64,000 nt of DNA from Moritella sp. 24 (GTDB lineage: Bacteria > Pseudomonadota > Gammaproteobacteria > Enterobacterales > Moritellaceae). Position numbers and translations under genes: made by a program. The first letter of the stretch is position 1, and every line of letters starts with the position of its first letter. Under the pieces are notes generated by a model. That model was not told the origin of the DNA and did not search any database. It worked only from the letters and a program-made list of their open reading frames with translations. The DNA is taken from contig NZ_CP056123.1 in NCBI RefSeq assembly GCF_018219155.1, positions 3,791,505 to 3,855,504 on the forward strand, written 5' to 3'. Shown in pieces: positions 20,765 through 29,707 of this stretch.

Positions 20765-22426
20765 ATGCTAACGCAACTCACTATTCATAATTTTGCTATC
20801 GTTAAATTTTTAGAACTTGAACTGAAGTCAGGTATGACTACCGTAACGGGTGAGACAGGTGCGGGTAAATCAATTGCAATTGACGCGCTTGGTCTCGCTT
20901 TAGGATCTCGCGCAGATGCCAGCACGGTAAGACCCGGTGAGAAGAAAGCGGAAATCAGTGCAATATTTACAGTTGAAGCAAGTTCCCTCGCCTACAAATG
21001 GTTAGTCGAACACGAATTAAATAATGACGATGAATGTATCCTGCGCCGAGTCATCACCGCAGAGGGTCGTTCTAAGGGCTATATCAATGGTATCCCTGTT
21101 CCCTTACAACAACTTAAATCATTATCACAATTTTTGGTTCAAGTTCATGGTCAGCATGCACACCAAACCTTATTAAAACCAGAGGTTCAATTAGCAATTC
21201 TTGATGGCTATGCCAGCCATACCAAATTACTCACAAATGTACGAGATAGCTATCGACACTGGCATGATTTAGCGAATGAAGAAAAAAAGTTATTACAAAA
21301 TCAGCAGCAGCGCGCAGCAAGACAACAGCTATTACAATACCAAGTATCAGAACTAAATGAATTTGCGCTTGCCGATGGTGAATACAGCCAAATTGAAGCG
21401 GAACATCGATTATTAGCAAACAGCACCGAGTTAGTGCAAGAGTGCATGAGCAGTGTTGATGCCTTGTATGAAAATGAAAACAATGCAATCTGCAGCATGT
21501 TGCAAGTGGTGACTCATCGCTTAGAAAACCTGCTAGATATGGACCCGAAATTAAAAACGATCACGGATACATTACAAGAAGCAGTCGTACTGGTTGAAGA
21601 AGCAGGTAATGAACTGCGTAGCTATACCGACAATCTAGACCGTGATCCAGAGCAATTTGAATACCTCGATGAACGTTTGGGTAAAGCCTTAGAACTGGCG
21701 CGCAAGCACCAAGTCTCTGCGGATCAGCTTGCAACACATCATCAAATGTTAAAATCAGAGTTAGATAACATTGCAGGCGATGATGAACGTATTGAAAGTA
21801 TCAAACTAGAGCTAGAAGAGTCACAAACTAAGTATCACCAGCAAGCAGAGAAACTGTCTGCTAGTCGCCTAAAATACGCAAAACAGCTAAACAAACTGAT
21901 CACAGCAAGCATGCACGAACTCAGCATGGAAAACGGCTGTTTTGAAATAACATTAGAGAACGATGAACACAAAGCGCCAAACCCACACGGGTTAGATAAT
22001 ATTAACTTTTTAGTATCAACGAACCCAGGGCAGCCATTGCAAGCATTGGGTAAGGTCGCTTCAGGTGGTGAATTATCACGTATAAGCTTGGCGATTCAAG
22101 TGATCACTGCGCAGAAGATCTCAACACCAACGTTAATTTTTGATGAAGTAGATGTGGGTATCTCAGGGCAAACAGCATCCATCGTAGGTAAATTACTTCG
22201 TCAACTCGGTGATAAAACCCAAGTCATGTGTGTTACCCATTTACCGCAAGTCGCATCAAAAGGTCATCAGCAAATGTTTGTGAGTAAAACCACCGACGGT
22301 AAAACTACTGAAACCTGCATGAAAGCGTTAAACCAAGAAAAACGTATTGAAGAGCTCGCTCGTTTACTTGGTGGCGATAAAATAACGGCATCAACACTGA
22401 GTAATGCCGCTGAAATGTTAGTTTAA
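20765..22426 (+). CDS. recN: DNA repair protein RecN
   Basis: RecN is an SMC-like ATPase for double-strand break repair. The 553-aa protein shows Walker A GETGAGKS (residues about 30-37), long central coiled coils (about 155-370), the ABC signature ASGGELSRISLAIQV and Walker B TLIFDEVDVGISG followed by the His switch VTHLPQVA. Length equals E. coli RecN (553 aa). A LexA box precedes it and a terminator follows. Confidence 0.97.
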   Translation: MLTQLTIHNFAIVKFLELELKSGMTTVTGETGAGKSIAIDALGLALGSRADASTVRPGEKKAEISAIFTVEASSLAYKWLVEHELNNDDECILRRVITAEGRSKGYINGIPVPLQQLKSLSQFLVQVHGQHAHQTLLKPEVQLAILDGYASHTKLLTNVRDSYRHWHDLANEEKKLLQNQQQRAARQQLLQYQVSELNEFALADGEYSQIEAEHRLLANSTELVQECMSSVDALYENENNAICSMLQVVTHRLENLLDMDPKLKTITDTLQEAVVLVEEAGNELRSYTDNLDRDPEQFEYLDERLGKALELARKHQVSADQLATHHQMLKSELDNIAGDDERIESIKLELEESQTKYHQQAEKLSASRLKYAKQLNKLITASMHELSMENGCFEITLENDEHKAPNPHGLDNINFLVSTNPGQPLQALGKVASGGELSRISLAIQVITAQKISTPTLIFDEVDVGISGQTASIVGKLLRQLGDKTQVMCVTHLPQVASKGHQQMFVSKTTDGKTTETCMKALNQEKRIEELARLLGGDKITASTLSNAAEMLV

Positions 22427-22446
22427 CCCCTCATAACAAAGATAAT

Positions 22447-22470
22447 GCAGGGAACTAATCCCTGCTTTTG
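22447..22470 (+). terminator. terminator of recN
   Basis: GCAGGGA pairs with TCCCTGC, followed by TTTTGTCTTCT. It lies 20 bp after the recN stop. Confidence 0.75.
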
Positions 22471-22579
22471 TCTTCTAACCAGCGTAACCTTAGTCAGTCG
22501 GCTAAATACATCGATTTACTTCACTCGTCAGGCGAGTTATTATTTACCTATCTATATGGACTTAATTAGCAAAATACTT

Positions 22580-22936
22580 ATGCGCTTAAAACACTTACTT
22601 ATTGCAGGCTTGGCTATCTTTAGTTTATCGGGCTGCTCAATTCTTGAAAAACTGGTTTATAAAATTGATATCCCACAAGGTAACTATGTTGAGGATAACC
22701 AAGTAGACAAATTACGTGTTGATATGACTAAAGAACAAGTGACGTTTGTACTTGGTAGTCCAATGCTAATTGATTCGTTCAATCATGATGTTTGGAATTA
22801 CTTGTACCGCTTCAAAACAGGTCGTGGTGAAGTAACAACCAAAGAATTGGTATTAACGTTTGAAGGGAATAACTTGAAAACAGTGATCGGTGATTATCTA
22901 CTAAACCCTGATTTTTCAACGCCGCTTGATCGATAA
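22580..22936 (+). CDS. bamE: outer membrane assembly lipoprotein BamE
   Basis: BamE (SmpA/OmlA) is a lipoprotein of the beta-barrel assembly machine. From the ATG at 22580 the product is 118 aa: a signal peptide ending in the lipobox LSGC (Cys about residue 19), then IPQGNYVEDNQVDKLRVDMTKEQVTFVLGSPM, the diagnostic BamE core. The open frame extends 45 codons upstream, but that part overlaps the recN terminator and gives no secretion signal, so I use the internal Met. It sits downstream of recN as in Vibrio. Confidence 0.94.
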   Translation: MRLKHLLIAGLAIFSLSGCSILEKLVYKIDIPQGNYVEDNQVDKLRVDMTKEQVTFVLGSPMLIDSFNHDVWNYLYRFKTGRGEVTTKELVLTFEGNNLKTVIGDYLLNPDFSTPLDR

Positions 22937-22956
22937 AATCAAACTGACGAATACTG

Positions 22957-23000
22957 GATAATAAAAATCACAGCTCAAATTAGCGGTGATTTTTATTATC
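22957..23000. terminator. bidirectional terminator bamE/rnfH
   Basis: Perfect 15-bp arms GATAATAAAAATCAC and GTGATTTTTATTATC (with AGC/GCG-type extension inside) separate two converging genes. Confidence 0.85.
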
Positions 23001-23013
23001 GTAGCAATAACGA

Positions 23014-23343
23014 TTATCTTATTTTCTGGCCGGTTTTTTCATGAAGTCGTCCATCTTCTTTGGCTTTTTCAGCGCGACGCTTACGCATCTCTTTTGGATC
23101 AGCAGTTAACGGTCGATAAATTTCAACACGCTCACCATCTTCAACGACGGTATCAAGCTTAATTAAACGGCTGTAAATACCCAGCTTATTTTTTTGTAAT
23201 TCTATTTCAGGATATTTAACTAATATTCCTGATTGTTCTATCGCTTGTTGTGCTGTCGCACCTTGCTCTAAGCTTACCGTAAACGTAATTTGTTCTTTCG
23301 GTAATGCATAGATGACTTCCACATTAATGTTGGTCGACACCAT
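23014..23343 (-). CDS. rnfH: RnfH family ubiquitin-like protein
   Basis: The 109-aa protein (from MVSTNINVEVIYALP) belongs to the RnfH/RatB (UPF0125) family, which has a beta-grasp fold; the molecular role is not established. Conserved segments are QGATAQQAIEQSGIL, KLGIYSRLIKLDTVVEDGERVEIYRPLTADPKEMR and a basic tail. A GTG five codons upstream is open, but AGAGG sits just before the ATG at 23343. It overlaps the 3' end of ratA by 20 bp, the usual ratA-rnfH pair. Confidence 0.9.
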   Translation of the reverse strand: MVSTNINVEVIYALPKEQITFTVSLEQGATAQQAIEQSGILVKYPEIELQKNKLGIYSRLIKLDTVVEDGERVEIYRPLTADPKEMRKRRAEKAKEDGRLHEKTGQKIR

Positions 23344-23767
23344 AAACCTCTTTTGCACGGTCTGTAAAAGATTGCACCATATTATTCACTAAGTCAGAAA
23401 AAATACGGCCGAAAGCAACTTCAACTAATTTACTGCTAAATACAAATTCTAAATCAAGTGTTACTTTGCACGCGGTTTCATCCAACGCTTTAAACGTCCA
23501 ACCACCGGTTAGTTTTTTAAATGGTCCATCAACAAGATCCATTTTCACTTCTTGCCCAGGTGTAAGCGTATTCTTCGTTGTGAACGTTTTACTGATACCT
23601 GCTTTTGCAACATCAACTGCTGCAATCATTTCATTATCATGCTCATCTAAAATTCGAGTACCAGTACAGCCAGGTAAGAAATTTGGGTATGCATCGACAT
23701 CGTTAACTAAATTAAACATTTGGTCAGCGCTATACATTAACAGTGCGCTTCGCGTTATCCGTGGCAT
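23324..23767 (-). CDS. ratA: RatA-type SRPBCC (START) family protein
   Basis: RatA homologues bind the 50S subunit (reported as a toxin in E. coli) and are related to the coenzyme Q-binding Coq10 family. The 147-aa product starts MPRITRSALLMYSADQMFNLVNDVDAYPNFLPGC, the diagnostic N-terminus, and ends VQSFTDRAKEVYGVDQH. The frame is open six codons further upstream. It is divergent from smpB, the conserved arrangement. Confidence 0.92.
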   Translation of the reverse strand: MPRITRSALLMYSADQMFNLVNDVDAYPNFLPGCTGTRILDEHDNEMIAAVDVAKAGISKTFTTKNTLTPGQEVKMDLVDGPFKKLTGGWTFKALDETACKVTLDLEFVFSSKLVEVAFGRIFSDLVNNMVQSFTDRAKEVYGVDQH

Positions 23768-23976
23768 ACGAGTCCCTATATTCAAAACAATAAAATAGCT
23801 TAATACTGTGCGTAATAGTCACATCAGTAATTATAAGCAGGCAACTTTAGCATTTATCTATATAAAATTCATTTGTTATTCCCAGCAAAGTAAGACAAGT
23901 ACTAGGATAAAATTCGATTTTGTTATAAGATTTATAACATTAAATTCCGTCAATGATGGGTGCATAAAGATAAATT

Positions 23977-24456
23977 ATGGCTAAGAAAAAACCAAAAAAC
24001 AGCGAAAACACCATCGCGAGAAATAAAACAGCAAGTTTCGAATATAAAATCGAAGATCGTCTGGAAGCAGGACTAGAACTCCAAGGTTGGGAAGTTAAAT
24101 CATTACGTGCCGGTAAAGTAAATATTACCGAGAGTTATGTATTTATTAAAAACGGTGAAGCATTTATGTCTGGTGCGCAGATCATGCCACTAGATACTGC
24201 ATCTACACACGTAGTTTGTAACCCGACGCGTATTCGTAAATTATTATTAAACAAGCGCGAGTTAGAAGTACTGGCAAGTAAAGTAGAACGCCAAGGTTAT
24301 ACGATTGTTGCTACATCAATGTACTGGAAGCAAGCGTGGGTTAAGCTCAACATTGGTCTTGCTAAAGGTAAAAAAGAGCACGATAAACGTTCAGATGTTA
24401 AAGATCGTGAATGGAAAATAGACAAAGAACGTATGATGAAACACAAAGTTCGTTAA
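23977..24456 (+). CDS. smpB: SsrA-binding protein SmpB
   Basis: SmpB binds tmRNA and acts with it in trans-translation to rescue stalled ribosomes. The 159-aa protein shows [33 protein letters not shown] and a basic C-terminal tail [17 protein letters not shown] that enters the ribosomal mRNA channel. It lies 41 bp upstream of ssrA. Confidence 0.98.
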   Translation: MAKKKPKNSENTIARNKTASFEYKIEDRLEAGLELQGWEVKSLRAGKVNITESYVFIKNGEAFMSGAQIMPLDTASTHVVCNPTRIRKLLLNKRELEVLASKVERQGYTIVATSMYWKQAWVKLNIGLAKGKKEHDKRSDVKDREWKIDKERMMKHKVR

Positions 24457-24464
24457 TTTGTTGC

Positions 24465-24489
24465 AATTCTACACTAAAGGCGTAGAATT
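24465..24489 (+). terminator. hairpin between smpB and ssrA
   Basis: AATTCTAC and GTAGAATT pair around a nine-base loop, followed by TTTAG. It ends eight bases before the mature 5' end of tmRNA, so it could be a weak smpB terminator or part of the pre-tmRNA processing region. Confidence 0.5.
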
Positions 24490-24497
24490 TTAGTTCT

Positions 24498-24856
24498 GGG
24501 GTCGATTTAGGATTCGACGAGATTCACGAAACCCTAGGTGCATGTCGAGGGGCGGTTGGCCTCGTAAAAAGCCGCACTGTTATAGTTGCAAACGACTCTA
24601 ACTACTCTCTAGCAGCTTAGGCTAGCTAGCCATCGTTCGGAACCCTGCCTGAGGGTCTCTGATATTGTATGGTCATTAAATATCAGGATCGCGTGGACTC
24701 TTCGCTCGTAGAGAAAGCGCTAAACACAATCGAGCACGCTTTTGTTCGGCCTGTCACTCGGCTTCGCATAAAGTTAAATTAATAGAGATGACTAAACATG
24801 TAGTACCGCGGATGTAGGTTTTTCGGACGGGGGTTCAACTCCCCCCGACTCCACCA
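24498..24856 (+). ncRNA. ssrA: transfer-messenger RNA (tmRNA)
   Basis: The RNA starts GGGGTCGATTTAGGATTCGACG and ends GACTCCACCA, the two halves of the tRNA-like domain. The tag reading frame at 24588-24620 encodes ANDSNYSLAA and a TAG stop, close to the E. coli tag ANDENYALAA. The T-arm GGGGGTTCAACTCCCCC is intact. The 3' 23 bases (from TTCAACTCC at 24834) and its downstream flank are duplicated at 42270, which identifies the tmRNA 3' end as the attachment site of the adjacent prophage. Confidence 0.97.
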
Positions 24857-24889
24857 AACGCAAGTTAGAACGGCACCCTCCTAAGTGTC

Positions 24890-24928
24890 GCAGCCCATTG
24901 AATGGTTTGATTCAATGGGCTTTTCTTT
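24890..24928 (+). terminator. terminator of ssrA
   Basis: AGCCCATTGAAT pairs with ATTCAATGGGCT around GGTTTG, followed by TTTCTTTG. The same hairpin is carried in the att duplication at about 42328-42366. Confidence 0.88.
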
Positions 24929-24994
24929 GTCTAAAATTTAACAAATTAATTCATAACTTATTGTTATATATGACAATTTACATATGAGGTAATA

Positions 24995-25303
24995 ATGAAA
25001 CATTTAAAGCTAATCATCTTTCTTTGCCTGTTAAATCAAGGTTGTAGCACCAAAAACAACCTACCGATTAACCAGCCAACGAGTAATATCCAATCTTTTG
25101 CCCCTGCCAGCGTTGAAGATGCAACAGTAGATCAACCAATTAGTGTTGATGACTTGGATACACCACAAATTGATGCAAGCGATATCGTTGATGAAAAGGG
25201 CGAGAAATTAGAAGAGCCTAAAACAGAAGAACAAAGTGGTGAAATCAGAAATATGTCTGACACTAGCGACTTTATGCCAGAGCAGCGTACTTATTGGATG
25301 TAG
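24995..25303 (+). CDS. small acidic lipoprotein (prophage repeat copy 1)
   Basis: The 102-aa product has a signal peptide with a lipobox-like LNQGC (Cys about residue 17), followed by an acidic, probably disordered region (VEDATVDQPISVDDLDTPQIDASDIVDEKGEKLEEPKTEEQ). GAGGTAAT precedes the ATG. I do not recognise the family. An almost identical gene lies at 42431-42739 and a C-terminal fragment at 46652-46789, each in the equivalent position of a prophage unit. It is probably phage-borne, though a chromosomal origin with later capture cannot be excluded. Confidence 0.75.
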   Translation: MKHLKLIIFLCLLNQGCSTKNNLPINQPTSNIQSFAPASVEDATVDQPISVDDLDTPQIDASDIVDEKGEKLEEPKTEEQSGEIRNMSDTSDFMPEQRTYWM

Positions 25304-25852
25304 GTTCTAGTGCGTAAAATGAGTCCATGCCCCACAAAGCATGGACGCATACTCTTTGCTTAAAACAGGTTTAGCAGGAAGAAAGGTGTTTTTTTCATAA
25401 TGAATAGAGGGATCGCTCCGCGAGTTCCGCCAGATTAAATCTGCTATTTACTCCAATTACGTGCAATGGCTTATATCTGAACAGGTTCAGATTGATTACA
25501 AAACCACTCAATACCCCGATGATCACATTCACTATTTGATCAATCAAAATCCAAATTTGATCTGTTTGTTTTTATACCCGAGTATCATTATCAATATAAG
25601 CTAGAGGCCTAAACCTCTAGCTTATCGTGTTTTCGTTACTCAGCCTTCGTCCTCAAATCACAATAAGCTAGTGGGAGCTTACGCCAAAATAGGCAAACCG
25701 ATTAATTATTCGCTAAGCTTAGAATTCGATGAGACGAAAAAACATTACGTTAATATACTCAAGCGCAATGTGTATTCAATTATTTTTTGTTAATCGTAGT
25801 AGCAGCAACGTGTATTCATATGAAAATAAAAGCATATTTAGAGCAGGTTATT
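25304..25852. other. palindrome-rich prophage intergenic region
   Basis: No gene is seen. The stretch holds GTCCATGC/GCATGGAC (25323-25346), CAGATT-A-AATCTG (about 25430), ATCTGAAC-AG-GTTCAGAT (25475-25492) and a 12-bp stem ATAAGCTAGAGG/CCTCTAGCTTAT (about 25597-25625). All are kept in the copy at 42740-43130. In filamentous phages such hairpins form replication origins and packaging signals, so this is the candidate phage intergenic region. The last hairpin could also terminate zot. Confidence 0.55.
25655..25685. repeat. zot-tail motif, copy 1
   Basis: The 31-bp motif contains AATCACAATAAGCTAGTGGG and equals the 3' end of zot read on the other strand (codons for the C-terminal PTSLL). Copies lie at 28296-28326, 43101-43130 and 45737-45762. 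Copies 1 and 2 flank the nuclease/DUF1566 cargo. Confidence 0.85.
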
Positions 25853-26596
25853 ATGAAATTAATGAATTCCATTTTCAGCATTATTTTACTTTGTTTTAGC
25901 GGGAGCTGCATCGCAGCCGGTAATGAAACCAATCAATCATTCAGCAAAGCAAAGAAAGACCTAGAACAAACTGTTTACCAAGATCATCGAGAAACGATTT
26001 ATTGTGCTGCGGTGTTCGATAATAAGAAAAATATAGCCGTTCCAGTCGACTTAAAAACTGAAAAGCATAAAACACAAGCCAAACAAATGGAGTGGGTGCA
26101 TGTTGTTCCAGCCGAAAACTTTGGGCGTTCATTTAGTGAGTGGCGTAGTGGTAATCGGGGATGTGTAGACAGAAAAGGTATGTCATTTAAGGGGCGTAAA
26201 TGTGCCGAAAAGATAAATACTGAATATCGTTACATGCAGGCGGATATGCACAATCTGTTTCCGGCTATTGATACTGTTAATGTGATACGCAGTAATTACA
26301 ATTTCGCCATGTTGCCAGCTGCTAAATCAGAGTTAGATAGTTGTGATATGAAGATCGATAATCGAAAAGCAGAACCCCCGATAAGTTCACGCGGTCGGAT
26401 TGCTCGGACTTATATATATATGGATCAAACTTACCCTAGTTACACCATGAGTAAAAAGCAGCGCCAATTAATGAATTTATGGGATAGAGAACATCCGGTG
26501 TCAACTTGGGAATGCAAGCGAAATAGAATGATTTGGGAATTACAAGGAAATCCGAATCGGATCGTTGAGAGACGTTGTCTGTTATTATGGATGTAG
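25853..26596 (+). CDS. EndA/Dns-family secreted endonuclease I, catalytic Glu replaced
   Basis: The 247-aa protein matches the periplasmic/extracellular endonuclease I family (E. coli EndA, Vibrio Dns/Vvn): ETIYCAAVF, HVVPAENFGRSFSEWRSG, CAEKINTEYRYMQADMHNLFPAI, NVIRSNYNFAMLP and RIARTYIYMDQTYP. A signal peptide (IFSIILLCFSGSCIAAG) is present. The family motif WEHVVPA reads WVHVVPA here, so the metal-site Glu is Val82 next to the catalytic His83; Asn134 is kept. A GAG to GTG change is enough. It may be inactive or altered. Start chosen at 25853 because it gives the signal peptide. It is cargo 3' of zot. Confidence 0.9.
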   Translation: MKLMNSIFSIILLCFSGSCIAAGNETNQSFSKAKKDLEQTVYQDHRETIYCAAVFDNKKNIAVPVDLKTEKHKTQAKQMEWVHVVPAENFGRSFSEWRSGNRGCVDRKGMSFKGRKCAEKINTEYRYMQADMHNLFPAIDTVNVIRSNYNFAMLPAAKSELDSCDMKIDNRKAEPPISSRGRIARTYIYMDQTYPSYTMSKKQRQLMNLWDREHPVSTWECKRNRMIWELQGNPNRIVERRCLLLWM

Positions 26597-26774
26597 TTAC
26601 TCGACTACATCCATAATATTAATAGCCATCTTTATAATACAATCAAGAACATAATTATTGATTGTTGGGCAGTTTCTAGAGTCACTCTTCTTATAGCTTA
26701 TTTTTCACCACTAACTTAGAACTTTCCCGTCATTGGCAACGACCAATAGACAATTAAACTATAAATAACAAGTG

Positions 26775-27353
26775 CTAATCATAGGCTTGTTGGCATACGC
26801 CATCACACGTTCTGACTAAACGAACCGTTAACTTCTCGTTATTTGATAAGGTATATAATAATCCATTTTGAAATTCAATTTGCCACGCTTTCTCTCCATT
26901 ACTATTACTCGGTGTACTAGACCAAGACTTAGACACTGCAGGCAATAACGGGTGGTTTATGAAAACGGATTTATTTAAGCTAGGTTCTTCACAAGCTGTT
27001 TCAATAATACTATAAAGTTCTTTTATATCAGGTAATCGCCAATCGGTATGATTACTACTTTCCCTATTAAACACCTTGGCCTCCGCTAATGCTTCCCACC
27101 AAGTAAAATACCTCACACTTCCCACATTACAACGCGAACCGACGAGTCCACTAACACAAATTTGCCACTCTAATCGTGTGGCTTTATCAAATACAGTACC
27201 ATCACTATTTCGGATGTAACGTCCAGTAGGTGTCGAAGTTTCGGCATTATCATTACAACGTTGCTCTAATCCTTTAACTGATATCGATGTAGTTAATAAC
27301 AATATTGTACTAACAAGGTAAAGTGTATGAGACACTAGGCGGGTATTCATCAT
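26775..27353 (-). CDS. secreted DUF1566 (Lcl C-terminal domain) protein
   Basis: The 192-aa protein has a signal peptide (LYLVSTILLLTTSISVKG) and the DUF1566 pattern: GRYIRNSDGTVFDKATRLEWQIC, WWEALAEAKVFN, DWRLPDIKELYSIIE, and WSSTPS...AWQIEFQNG...VRLVRTC. The domain is common in secreted bacterial proteins and in operons with type IV pili; its biochemical role is unknown. It is 27 bp downstream of a second DUF1566 gene on the same strand, so the two form an operon. Both sit between two copies of the zot-tail motif. Confidence 0.85.
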   Translation of the reverse strand: MMNTRLVSHTLYLVSTILLLTTSISVKGLEQRCNDNAETSTPTGRYIRNSDGTVFDKATRLEWQICVSGLVGSRCNVGSVRYFTWWEALAEAKVFNRESSNHTDWRLPDIKELYSIIETACEEPSLNKSVFINHPLLPAVSKSWSSTPSNSNGEKAWQIEFQNGLLYTLSNNEKLTVRLVRTCDGVCQQAYD

Positions 27354-27380
27354 TATATCCTTTTTATGATTACGACTATT

Positions 27381-28100
27381 TTATTCCACGCGACTATTAC
27401 GCACTAATCGAACAGCCCTTGGCATGCGAGTCAAGTTACCTTGAATATTGCCATACAAGAAATTAACCATCCAAGCTGAATCCAAGTCGTCAATATCAAT
27501 ATCCGCAGTCCAATAATAATCATTTTGGGTATAGGGAAAAAATGCAGTTTCAATTGCAGGCACATCGTGCGAATAATTAACAATACTTTGTAGTTCTAAG
27601 CGTGTAGGTAAGCGCCAATCATTGTAACCACACCAATTTAATTGATTCATAACAAGCGTGAATTTCTCAGTGTCACAGTGACTACTATCAATACAAATAC
27701 CACCATTTTCAGCCACTCCATGCCCCTCAAAGTCAGCATCACTCGACCTAAACCAAGAGTAACTATAATCTGCATCGTTAATACTGCCCTTACCAATCGC
27801 AGATTTAACTTCCCACATCAGTTCAGTATGATTATCTAAGACGCAAGACCACTCCATAGCATCATTGGTAATAACAGAGCCTTGTGTTCCAATTTTTGTA
27901 AAATCTAATGATTGCTCTTGACGAATAGAATTATCATTTAAGCTTAGTCCTGCAGGGTTTAAATTAAACCGTATAGCATAATCAGGCAAAAATGCCCCTC
28001 CACCAGTGCCCGGATAACTATTTCGCTCAACGTTACTATCGCTGCCATTAGGGCAGCCAACGAGTAATGAGATACTCAGAAATACTATTAAATACTGCAT
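27381..28100 (-). CDS. DUF1566 lipoprotein
   Basis: The 239-aa protein has a short signal peptide with lipobox LLVGC (Cys about residue 16), then a linker and a DUF1566 domain: LDNHTELMWEVK, LNWCGYNDWRLPTRLELQSIVNYS, YYWTADID...AWMVNFLYGNIQG and RAVRLVRN. It starts the two-gene operon with the 192-aa paralogue. Function unknown; the pairing of two such domains suggests a surface complex or adhesin accessory. It lies directly downstream of zot in the cargo position. Confidence 0.85.
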   Translation of the reverse strand: MQYLIVFLSISLLVGCPNGSDSNVERNSYPGTGGGAFLPDYAIRFNLNPAGLSLNDNSIRQEQSLDFTKIGTQGSVITNDAMEWSCVLDNHTELMWEVKSAIGKGSINDADYSYSWFRSSDADFEGHGVAENGGICIDSSHCDTEKFTLVMNQLNWCGYNDWRLPTRLELQSIVNYSHDVPAIETAFFPYTQNDYYWTADIDIDDLDSAWMVNFLYGNIQGNLTRMPRAVRLVRNSRVE

Positions 28101-28298
28101 AAATACACGCCAAAAGAGTAACTTATATAGAAGTTTAGATTACAAATGTCGATTTAAACCAAAAAACAATCACAATTAATAGTTTGATTAGAAATCATAA
28201 TTATTGATAACTGGAAAGTATCTAGAATTACTATCCTTATAATTTATTTTTCACAGCTAACTTGAAACCGCCCACAAGTGAATAGCCTAGCCCTAAAA
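28101..28298. other. junction between DUF1566 operon and zot
   Basis: About 200 AT-rich bases with no gene. The zot-tail motif (copy 2) spans 28296-28326 and marks the right edge of the first cargo slot. Confidence 0.4.
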
Positions 28299-29699
28299 TC
28301 ACAATAAGCTAGTGGGTGCTGACGCCAGTAGTGATTCATCCAATGTAAAATCATCCCCATCACGTTCAACATCATTCGCTTTATCATCTTCCTTGCACGT
28401 TACTATCCGCGAACTAGCTTGATAACTGAGTTTATAAATGCACTCCGTTAATGTCTTTGTTGTATAACCAACTTCGTTTAAATCTTCGTTGGTGGTCTTA
28501 AACATTAAGTGACCATCTTTATATACATCAAAATAAATCAGGTATAAAAAATCTTCGGGCGTGAGCTGCTGTTCTGTTCGGTTGTATTTCACTTGTTTGG
28601 TAAATCCTGTAACGTAAAAATCAAAACCGATTAAAGGCTCTGGCTCAATATCAACAACTTCATCAATAACCGCACTGCTATCATTACTATTAATAGAATC
28701 AGTATTCGTCCCAGTAACCACTGCGCTTTCGTCAATAGAAACGTCATCAACTGAATGAACTTGTTCACTGCCTTGTTGAGTACCGGTACTCGATGGATTA
28801 TCGTCACGACCAAACGCAAACCATATGAAATAAGCCAGAATGGATAATAGAAACACCACAGCAATAACGAACTTAGGGCTTTGAAATGGGCTAGTCCCCT
28901 TGCCGCTTTTGTTGTTTTTACCTGTTTGTGTTGATTTGTAGAGTTTGAATACATCAAGTGGGATCTTCCTTCTTTTGACTTGTTCACCTTTCTTCGGAGA
29001 TAAACCGCGTTCAAGTGGGTTATGTTCGTGGGTTCTTGGGCGTCTTTGGAAATATGGCATTGGTGCGAAATCAAAAGACTTGTGACTGACAGCCTGTTCG
29101 GCCACCGAACGAATAAGATTATGTACTTTGGTAATGTCGGGCGTGCAAACCAAAATGTCCCAATTAAATTTACGGTGACGCATTAACGCATCTTTAATAT
29201 TTCGGGGATAACGAATATGGCCGTTATCATCTGTTTCAGTTAACCCAAGATCATCGGTGTATCCATCCGGCTTAATATCACTCACCACATTTATCGCATA
29301 CTCACGTAATGATGCAGGTAAAGACTCAACGGCTTTAATAATATCTATCGTGTTGGGTTCACCATCTAAGCTGACGTTAAACTCTTTTAATTCCGTTCTA
29401 TCTTTATCGCTGTAAAGATTCTGCACTTCATCAATCAGCAGTAATGCGCCCGCTGGCAACCAATGAAACCAGCGTGCAAGTACATCAACACCCGCTTGGT
29501 TTAATGTGGAAATACGCCACAACTGCGCTGACTCAGGAAACTTTTCACCAACTGCCTTTTCAATGGTATCTAAATCAAAAAGTCCCTCGATGTTAGTGAC
29601 AACACAACGACCAGCCCGTAACGCTGGCAGCATTTCAAACCAAAGTGCGGTTGATGTTTTATAAGAACCTGGGTTCCCATGAAATATAAAAGAAGCCAT
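28299..29699 (-). CDS. zot: Zot/pI-like phage assembly ATPase
   Basis: pI/Zot is the inner-membrane ATPase that drives filamentous phage assembly and export. The 466-aa protein starts MASFIFHGNPGSYKTS with the Walker A GNPGSYKT (residues 8-15), a Walker B-like LLLIDEV (about 87-93), a cytoplasmic N-domain ending near residue 275, one membrane segment (VIAVVFLLSILAYFIWFAF, about 278-296) and a periplasmic C-domain. Length and layout match Zot of CTXphi-type phages. It is the last structural gene, followed by cargo. Truncated copies exist at 45735-46570 and 47636-47940. Confidence 0.92.
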   Translation of the reverse strand: MASFIFHGNPGSYKTSTALWFEMLPALRAGRCVVTNIEGLFDLDTIEKAVGEKFPESAQLWRISTLNQAGVDVLARWFHWLPAGALLLIDEVQNLYSDKDRTELKEFNVSLDGEPNTIDIIKAVESLPASLREYAINVVSDIKPDGYTDDLGLTETDDNGHIRYPRNIKDALMRHRKFNWDILVCTPDITKVHNLIRSVAEQAVSHKSFDFAPMPYFQRRPRTHEHNPLERGLSPKKGEQVKRRKIPLDVFKLYKSTQTGKNNKSGKGTSPFQSPKFVIAVVFLLSILAYFIWFAFGRDDNPSSTGTQQGSEQVHSVDDVSIDESAVVTGTNTDSINSNDSSAVIDEVVDIEPEPLIGFDFYVTGFTKQVKYNRTEQQLTPEDFLYLIYFDVYKDGHLMFKTTNEDLNEVGYTTKTLTECIYKLSYQASSRIVTCKEDDKANDVERDGDDFTLDESLLASAPTSLL

Positions 29700-29707
29700 G
29701 AATATCC

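Larger units (their letters stand above)
24834..25684. repeat. attL-side long direct repeat (copy 1)
   Basis: This 851-bp block starts in the tmRNA T-arm, includes the ssrA terminator, the 102-aa lipoprotein gene, several palindromes and ends with the last bases of a zot gene (AATAAGCTAGTGGG motif). A nearly identical 861-bp copy lies at 42270-43130; I see under a dozen differences, including a 12-bp insertion. The att core is probably the shared tmRNA 3' end. The block thus marks the left end of the integrated element. Confidence 0.9.

Noticed and set aside
25597-25685. dif/XerCD attachment site for the filamentous phage, as for CTXphi
   Set aside because: I see no dif-like 28-bp pattern here, and the element has its own integrase with an att duplication at the tmRNA end.
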